NCBI GenBank assembly: GCA_034231615.1
Contig: CM067304.1
Span: forward strand, 15,961,444 to 16,025,443
Length of the DNA: 64,000 nucleotides
Direction: 5' to 3'
Origin: Meghimatium bilineatum
Taxonomy: Eukaryota; Mollusca; Gastropoda; Stylommatophora; Philomycidae
Part shown: piece after piece, positions 61,490-64,000 of the stretch
Layout: every line of letters begins with the position of its first letter
How positions within the stretch are numbered: position 1 is the stretch's first letter
Translations under genes and position numbers: made by a program
The notes under the pieces: generated by a model
What the model was told of the DNA's origin: nothing
Databases searched by the model: none
The model's input: the letters and a program-made list of their open reading frames with translations, nothing else

Positions 61490-63080
61490 TAAATTAAATT
61501 GTGATGTATGTGGGTTATGTAGTCCAATGCATCTAATAATCTAACTGATATGATAAGTTTGATAGATGATATAGGATTTAAGATATTGGCCATACTTTTA
61601 GAAGATTCATACCTATGGCAATACTTGATGAGTCAACTTCAGAGAATGTAATACAAAGCATAATGCCTAGATTTATTATCAGTCATGTCGATCTGTCTAC
61701 TATGGTCATTGTTAAACTCCTGCTTGTTGCTTACTAAGATATAGTCATAGAATGGTTGATTGATTTCCTCCATGATTAATATTTATCTATTGTGACTTTT
61801 TATATGCCCATTATGTTACGTGCATTTTATTGATGTTTTGAGGAGCTAAAACTTCTGTGCATGTCTTTGTGGGCGTCTGCAATGAATTTTCTCTGTAGTA
61901 CTTTTCAAAATACATACCCCTCTTTAAAAATGTGTAACTTTGCAACTATTTTACAGATAAATATGAAATTTTCACAAGTGTTTTAATAACGTAACGACAT
62001 AATGTAGAAATATTTGCAGCACAATTTAACTAAAAATGTGCAATTTATCTATATAATGTATGTACATACACACTAAAGATGTTTGTGTTAAAAATAATGA
62101 AACTACCGTAAATGACCAGTTGGTGTGAAATTGGAATAAAAATCAAGCCTGATTGTGTCTCAATTTCAACACTGTGCACGATTTTAACGTAAATTTGAGT
62201 CAAATGAATTGATCTAGGTCTTTGGAAGATTTGTGTCATTTTCTTTGCAAAGGCGCTGTGTCATCTAAGTAAAAGTTAATATTTATTGAAAATGAGTTTG
62301 AAAATTCAATTCATACCACTTCAGAATATTGCTGTGAAAGTTTATAAATATTTTTGTCGAGAGTTTGAACGTGGACAACAGTACTCTATTAATAATCTGA
62401 GATGGTATTGGACATTTTGAATTTAAGTAAACATTCATTGAATAGATGAATCAAAGATAGTGAGGACAAATGTTTAACCTTTAGAGCCCTGGCTTAAAAT
62501 TACAAAACTTCCCCCAGGGCCTGACTTATTTTTTGGAAAATTTGCGTTATTGATGGTGGGTGTTTTGAAAACGTCATAACTTTTTTGTTTTAAAAGATAT
62601 CAAAATAATTTTTTCCCATCTAAATAAAGGAGTGAATAGTGAATATAATCATGTTTTTGTTGTTGTATATAACAGTTGTGAGCAAATTGTGACGTTGAAA
62701 ATTCAGGCGAAAAACGCAAAACGCCATTTTCAAAATCGCAAATATATCTTCGTGACGACCCTAATACATGAGCAATGTGTGACAACATTGATAAAATCCT
62801 CATAAATACCTATACTTATTGTATATATATTGTATATATATTGTTTTATATCAAAACTAATATAATATGAACTAAAAAAACTAATAAAACGTGAAGAAAT
62901 CGCATATAACGTCCGTCCGGTCAACACTAGGTCTATGCCGACACGCAGCGTAATTATTGTCCATGCACACATGTCACCCCTGATACATATTATTTTTGTG
63001 TTTTTTAATGAATACACACACATTCTTATCAAATAATAGCATATTAAACACACAAAAACAACAATTAGAACATGTAGTCA
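61490..63080. other. Unassigned sequence
   Basis: AT-rich, no ORF with a recognisable domain. No repeat shared with the rest of the window. Confidence 0.4.
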
Positions 63081-63089
63081 CGATCACTT

Positions 63090-63265
63090 ACCCATGCCAC
63101 TCGGTACTCAATTTGATAGTAAAATACAGCCGAAAATGGCTAGTCACTCTAGAAATGCGTTGACAAATTCAACTGGCTTTCTCTCTCTTACAATCGTAAT
63201 GAGTAAAGGAATTTGACCTTTTAACTGTGACGTATTCCTAGCTTCGTGTGGCGGGAATTCTATCA
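63090..63265 (-). promoter_or_regulatory. Candidate first exon and promoter
   Basis: The minus strand has GGCATGG followed by the consensus donor GTAAGTGATC near 63093. About 150 bp upstream lie TGACGTA (CRE-like, 63226) and GTGGCGGGAATTC (E2F-like, 63248). This is consistent with a promoter firing leftward, but no downstream coding exon can be assigned. Confidence 0.3.
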
Positions 63266-63324
63266 ATGCATCAAATCAATTAAACATAAGGTTTCTGATA
63301 AATGAACCTATTTTCAAATAAGCG

Positions 63325-63590
63325 TGGTAGCCTAGTTGATAGTGAGCTTGCTTTCTATCACTGGGTCCGAACAAAAAAATCAGGGTTGTGATTTCTCGCT
63401 TGACAGGACCACTCCTCCAGTCAACTCAGCTGTAAATGAGTACCTGACGCATGAGTTAGGGGAGGTAAAGACAGCAAGGAAGGAAACTTGCCACCCCACC
63501 TAATAGTTGCTGCGGCTTAGTACACGAAGAGTTATCTTCATCCCCAACAGCAGGTTGCTGCCATGGAACATACCTTTACCTAATATTAAA
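63325..63590 (+). mobile_element. tRNA-derived SINE
   Basis: The head GTGGTAGCCTAGTTGATAGT resembles an A box. A B-box-like GGGTTGTGATTTC follows about 55 bp later, then CCAGTCAACTCAGCTGTAAA with TGAGTACCTGA and AGGGGAGGTAAAGACAGC, which I recall as a conserved body of broad invertebrate tRNA-SINEs. The 3' end is uncertain. Confidence 0.65.
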
Positions 63591-63612
63591 ATAAAATATA
63601 AAATGGCACAAG

Positions 63613-63875
63613 TCAAGGAATGTTTCTAAGTCGCCAACAGCATAAACCATCCTTTACACCATTAAAATGTCGTAAAGGAAACCGCATCAATAGAGGTAGG
63701 TCATGCATGTGGTCAATTGAGAGGGGAATCTCCTCATTATTTGGAAGAGCTCGAAGAACTTCTAACCAACGGCTGACTGGGACACTGAGTTTATTCACCT
63801 TGCGATGGCTGAGGGGATGGAGAGCAAAGCATTTATGGAAATGCTCAGAGTATCGTGATGCTTGTTTCTGATAAA
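63613..63875 (-). CDS. Possible exon of an unidentified protein
   Basis: Minus strand after a plausible acceptor (TTGATTCTTTATCAG): KQASRYSEHFHKCFALHPLS, KLSVPVSRWLEVLRALPNNE, and IDHMHDLPLLMRFPLRHFNG, ending LRNIP and a stop. The composition is protein-like and the frame is the better of the two open strands. I do not recognise the family. It could be a terminal exon, an exon with an unseen donor, or chance. Confidence 0.35.
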
Positions 63876-64000
63876 GAATCAAGTATATTAAAAGTAATCA
63901 CTTTTGTGAAACATGCACAAAATAGATTTTCAAAGATCAGTTCCTCGTGCATTTACCACTACAGTTATTTAGTTGTAAACAATTATATAGCAAATTCAGA

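Overview
This is a eukaryotic, almost certainly animal, window: AT-rich, with spliced genes and a dense mix of LINE fragments, short SINEs with AAG-type tails, and tandem repeats. The mixture of I-type (RNase H-bearing), RTE-like and zinc-finger-tailed LINEs, plus a SINE whose head I recall from molluscan DNA, suggests a lophotrochozoan, most likely a mollusc. That assignment is inference. I saw no LTR retrotransposon, retrovirus-like or Polinton-like element.

Positions 1-21460 (minus strand) hold the 5' part of an ANKFY1 (Rabankyrin-5) orthologue. Eight coding exons are assembled by eye: a 10-nt coding piece of exon 1 (ATG at 21460), an N-terminal coiled segment, three exons for the BTB domain and what follows it, and three exons leading into the ankyrin repeats. 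All phases agree, giving 336 codons before the gene leaves the window at the left edge. Its introns carry about a dozen minisatellites. Two of these are built from the exon edges themselves: a splice donor at 5907 and a splice acceptor at 1127.

Positions 21540-44300 are mostly transposon debris: fragments of several LINE types, an I-type LINE with a 5' inversion, a TG/TATG microsatellite, a 130-bp TA tract, a 1.4-kb array of 24-bp units, a 38-bp array, SINEs, and a LINE inserted in another LINE with a 14-bp target duplication. Two lower-repeat islands near 31.7-32.9 kb look promoter-like but have no recognisable coding exon.

Positions 44351-46522 (minus) encode a 723-residue ankyrin-repeat protein ending in a SOCS-box-like motif, a probable Elongin BC/Cullin-5 substrate receptor. 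Its 5' edge runs into a third gene-edge minisatellite (46523-47700). Upstream lies a heavily nested region: SINE B pair, SINE A, LINE and a second SINE B.

Positions 50-64 kb contain unannotated sequence, an RTE-like LINE inserted in an AT-rich repeat, a Merlin/ISXO2-like transposase fragment, the largest LINE here (about 2.8 kb, from its 5' region through reverse transcriptase), a zinc-finger-tailed LINE tail, a tRNA-type SINE, and a few weak promoter or exon candidates near 60.5 and 63.1-63.9 kb.

The strongest novel pattern is the repeated conversion of exon edges into minisatellites that multiply splice-site or start-codon copies beside the real ones.
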